From: Gammaproteobacteria bacterium
GTDB taxonomy: Bacteria > Pseudomonadota > Gammaproteobacteria > GCA-001735895
NCBI GenBank assembly: GCA_029862005.1
Contig: JAOTYD010000017.1
Span: 1 to 64,000, forward strand
DNA length: 64,000 nt
Direction: 5' to 3'
The notes under the pieces were generated by a model, which had not been told where the DNA came from, made no database searches, and saw only the letters and a program-made list of their open reading frames with translations. How positions within the stretch are numbered: the stretch's first letter is position 1; each line of letters begins with the position of its first letter. The position numbers were made by a program, and so were the translations under genes. Shown one piece after another: positions 61,510 through 64,000 of this stretch.

Positions 61510-62919
61510 ATGGTTGACACAGTCCAACAGGCGCTAATTGCACTCTCCGATACCCGGTTTACGACTTACTGGCTGGATAGTCTCGATCCGGTTACGGATG
61601 AATCGGCGCTGGATCAGGATACCAGTTGCGATCTGTTGATCGTCGGTGGCGGCTTCTGCGGTCTGTGGGCGGCGATTCAGGCGAAGGAGCAAAACCCGGC
61701 GAGGGATGTCGTGCTGATAGAAGCGAAGAGTGTCGCCAACGGCGCTAGCGGTCGCCCTGCCGCGATCATGTCGACTTCGGTCATGCACGGCATCGATAAC
61801 ACCGAGCGGATCTTTCCACACGATGTGGCCGAACTCGAAAGGCTGGGGCGTGAAAACATGGACGGGTTTCGGCGAACGGTAGAGCGCTATGGAATCGACT
61901 GTGACCTCGAATGGGGCGGCGAATTGAAGGTATCGATTGGCGACGAGGGCCTTTCCCGGGTCGAGGAAGAATACCAACTTTACCTCAAGTATGGCCACGA
62001 AGCGGTCAAGCTTGACAAAACCGGTGTGCAGGCTGAAATCAATTCACCGATTTTCCACGGCGGTGCGTGGTCAACAAAGCGCTGCGGCACCGTGCACCCG
62101 GGCAAGCTGGTTAGAGGATTAAAGCAAGCGGCACTCGAGCTTGGCGTGAGACTGTTTGAAAATACTCCCCACCTGGAAAATCATAAGACCCGGGAAAGCA
62201 TCGTTGTTAACACACCGGGGGCAACGATTACCGCGCGCAAGGTTTTGCTCGCGACCAATGCCTGGGCCGCGGGCCACCGGCATATCAGTCGACGGGTTGC
62301 TGCGATTCGCGACCGGATTGTCGTCACCGAGCCGCTGACGGAGGGACAGATGCAACGGGTCGGATGGCAACATCGCCAGGGTATCTACGATACGCGTACG
62401 CAACTTAACTATATGCGCCTGACCGCAGACAATCGCATTCTTTTCGGTGGACGACTGGATTATTTCTTTGGTAACGACACCGATCCGGCACTCGATAAAA
62501 CACCACAGCCATTTATTCGCCTGGTGCAATCTTTTTACCGCACCTTCCCGCAACTGGCAGACGAAATTAGATTTTCACATGCCTGGAGCGGTCCAATCGG
62601 TTTGACCACGCGCATGGCCGTGCACTACCAGAAGTACCACGACGGCGACATGGTGTTTGCGGGCGGCTATTCAGGCTTCGGCGTGACCGCATCACGCTTC
62701 GGCGCGCGTATAGGCCTTGCAATCCTGGACCAGCTCGACATCCCCGAAACCCGGATGCAATTTGCACGGACCATGCCTAACTACATCCCGCCGGAGCCGT
62801 TTCGCTGGATCGGCGCCAAAATCACGATGTACGCACTAGACAGCTTCGACGAAAAAGGCGGATGGCGTAAACTCTGGATCGCCATGGTGCAGAAAATGGG
62901 CTTCCCGATTACGCTGTAA
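61510..62919 (+). CDS. FAD-dependent oxidoreductase, PuuB/DAO-like
   Basis: The 469-residue protein has a DAO-type FAD fold: CDLLIVGGGFCGLWAAIQA (GGGFCG at 46-51), SGRPAAIMSTSVMHG, the substrate-side AWAAGHRHISRRV and GYSGFGVTASRFGARIG at the C-terminus. It resembles gamma-glutamylputrescine oxidoreductase (PuuB, 426 residues) and related amine oxidases, with a longer C-terminal extension. It would oxidise an amine or N-methyl group to an aldehyde. The substrate is not determined. It converges with the cysteine-synthase gene at 12 bases. Confidence 0.8.
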   Translation: MVDTVQQALIALSDTRFTTYWLDSLDPVTDESALDQDTSCDLLIVGGGFCGLWAAIQAKEQNPARDVVLIEAKSVANGASGRPAAIMSTSVMHGIDNTERIFPHDVAELERLGRENMDGFRRTVERYGIDCDLEWGGELKVSIGDEGLSRVEEEYQLYLKYGHEAVKLDKTGVQAEINSPIFHGGAWSTKRCGTVHPGKLVRGLKQAALELGVRLFENTPHLENHKTRESIVVNTPGATITARKVLLATNAWAAGHRHISRRVAAIRDRIVVTEPLTEGQMQRVGWQHRQGIYDTRTQLNYMRLTADNRILFGGRLDYFFGNDTDPALDKTPQPFIRLVQSFYRTFPQLADEIRFSHAWSGPIGLTTRMAVHYQKYHDGDMVFAGGYSGFGVTASRFGARIGLAILDQLDIPETRMQFARTMPNYIPPEPFRWIGAKITMYALDSFDEKGGWRKLWIAMVQKMGFPITL

Positions 62920-62931
62920 AGCTTCCAGAGC

Positions 62932-64000
62932 CTACCGGGGATGCAACCAGGTCGGCAGAAAACTGTACGGGTCTCGATTGATCGTCTCGTTATAGGGAAT
63001 GTTGCGTGCCGCAAGCTTGGGCTGCAATTCTCCGGCTTTGCCGACATCGAACAGGTCTGTTGCCCCACCGACGAATTCGCCGCCGACATAAATCTGCGGG
63101 ATCGTGGGCCAGTCATTTTTCTGGTTTAACACCGCCAGGATTTTTCCACCACGGTCGTTGTCCTGAAAAGCGACCGAATCGAGATCGACGGTGACGTAAG
63201 GAATGTCGCAGGCGGTCAACATTTTGCGTACCGACCAACAGAATTCACACCACTCCAGCGAAAACATGAGTACCTGGTCCCGGTTTTGTTCGATGATCGA
63301 TTCAACTTCGGCAAGCGCCGCTGGATCCAGTTCAACCTGTACTTCTGGTTCCGGTTCACCAACCTCCTCGGCAGGCGCATCGCTGATATCGAAACGATAG
63401 CCCGGGGTTGAGCGTGAAATCTCGATCTCAGCTTCGTTCATGTCTTCAGCAATGCTTTCAAATAGCGGAGTCGAGAGATAACGTTCACCGGTATCCGGCA
63501 GCATACACAGAATGTTCGCTCCCTCGGGCGCGGTCTCTGCGACCTGCAGCGCACCGGCAAAGGTGGCCCCGGAACTGGTACCGACGAAGATTCCTTCTTT
63601 TTGCGCCAGATCCATCGTGCACTGGATAGCGTAGGTGCCGTTGATCGGTATTATCTCGTCGATATGATTCGCTTTAAGCGCTTCTTCGGCAAATTTGGGG
63701 ATGAAGTTCGGTGACCAGCCTTGCATCAAATGTGGCCTGTAGTTCGGGTGCGTCTGGTAAGAGCCATCGGCATTGCGTTGCTGGCTAATACCACTGCCCA
63801 GAATCTGCGAGTTGTCCGGTTCGCAAACCATGATTTTGGTGTCGGGGCTCTTTTTCCTCAACACCCGTGAGACCCCCGCCAGCGTGCCGCTGGTGCCGAA
63901 ACCGGTCACCCAGTAATCGAGACCGATATCGGCGAAATCGTCGACAATCTCGACCGCCGTGGTGCGTTCGTGCATTTTGGCATTGGCGGGATTATCGAAC
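62932..64000 (-). CDS. Cysteine synthase fused to a C-terminal glutaredoxin (partial)
   Basis: The gene enters from beyond the right edge: the frame continues upstream of the internal Met at 63975 as FDNPANAKMHERTTAVEI, a sequence typical of cysteine synthase. The visible PLP domain includes GFGTSGTLAGVSRVL (PLP-phosphate loop) and EGIFVGTSSGATFAGAL. After an acidic linker (EEVGEPEPEVQVELDP) comes a glutaredoxin domain with the active site WCEFCWSVRK, a cis-Pro strand TIPQIYVGG and the GG-type glutathione site. The Lys of the PLP site lies outside the window. Fusion could couple cysteine formation to glutathione redox. Confidence 0.82.
   Translation of the reverse strand, partial: FDNPANAKMHERTTAVEIVDDFADIGLDYWVTGFGTSGTLAGVSRVLRKKSPDTKIMVCEPDNSQILGSGISQQRNADGSYQTHPNYRPHLMQGWSPNFIPKFAEEALKANHIDEIIPINGTYAIQCTMDLAQKEGIFVGTSSGATFAGALQVAETAPEGANILCMLPDTGERYLSTPLFESIAEDMNEAEIEISRSTPGYRFDISDAPAEEVGEPEPEVQVELDPAALAEVESIIEQNRDQVLMFSLEWCEFCWSVRKMLTACDIPYVTVDLDSVAFQDNDRGGKILAVLNQKNDWPTIPQIYVGGEFVGGATDLFDVGKAGELQPKLAARNIPYNETINRDPYSFLPTWLHPR

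Overview
The window looks like a chromosomal segment of an uncultivated, probably marine gammaproteobacterium. Supporting signs are an AcpH-type ACP phosphodiesterase, the PA2778/PA2779 gene pair, a CPA2 antiporter, a GEMM-I c-di-GMP riboswitch with two diguanylate cyclases, and many genes for marine osmolytes and methylated amines (DMSP lyase DddP, creatinase, heterotetrameric sarcosine oxidase, an MttB-family methyltransferase, two Rieske oxygenases). The taxonomic call is an inference from gene content. No rRNA, tRNA, CRISPR array, phage or plasmid gene was seen.

Layout. 1-11 kb is a loose, repeat-rich accessory region: the end of a BON-domain gene, an IS110-family (IS1111-like) element with a nonsense-mutated transposase, a CPA2 antiporter, a Crp/Fnr regulator, several tiny genes, a c-di-GMP riboswitch, a quinone-oxidoreductase-like gene, a TTC38-like TPR protein, and seven same-orientation copies of a roughly 110-bp intergenic repeat. 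The IS element sits inside one of those copies. Two REP-like hairpin units and a tiny reading frame followed by a strong terminator close this region.

11-25 kb is compact: PhyH-like oxygenase, choline-kinase-like kinase, class V aminotransferase, ankyrin protein, two EamA transporters, Rieske oxygenase, MFS carrier, two tandem paralogous PAS-GGDEF proteins, a D-lactate dehydrogenase-like flavoenzyme and AcpH. 25-28 kb holds a class II aldolase-family gene, a decayed Rieske ferredoxin, a palindromic MITE-like element, the PA2778/PA2779 pair and CsaA.

28-47 kb is the methylated-amine and osmolyte block. A creatinase heads a minus-strand operon with an acyl-CoA dehydrogenase, a CaiB/BaiF CoA-transferase and CsaA. 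Facing away from it are a GNAT gene and soxBDAG, so creatine could be converted to sarcosine plus urea and sarcosine to glycine plus a one-carbon unit on tetrahydrofolate. Then come a Cys/Met-metabolism PLP enzyme, dddP, the MttB homologue, an ATP-grasp ligase, an amidase, a VOC protein and a C45-type acyltransferase/hydrolase coupled to an unknown protein.

48-64 kb carries amino-acid and polyamine functions: an unusually long Orn/Lys/Arg decarboxylase divergent from gabD-gabT, gloA, a second Rieske oxygenase, an Lrp-type regulator leading an operon of glutamine-synthetase-like, MetX-like and cupin genes, an iron-binding protein behind a Fur-like palindrome, a PhyH-type dioxygenase, a PuuB-like oxidoreductase and, cut by the window edge, a cysteine synthase fused to a glutaredoxin. 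Together these could route decarboxylated amino acids through gamma-glutamylation and oxidation to GABA and succinate; this route is inferred, not shown.
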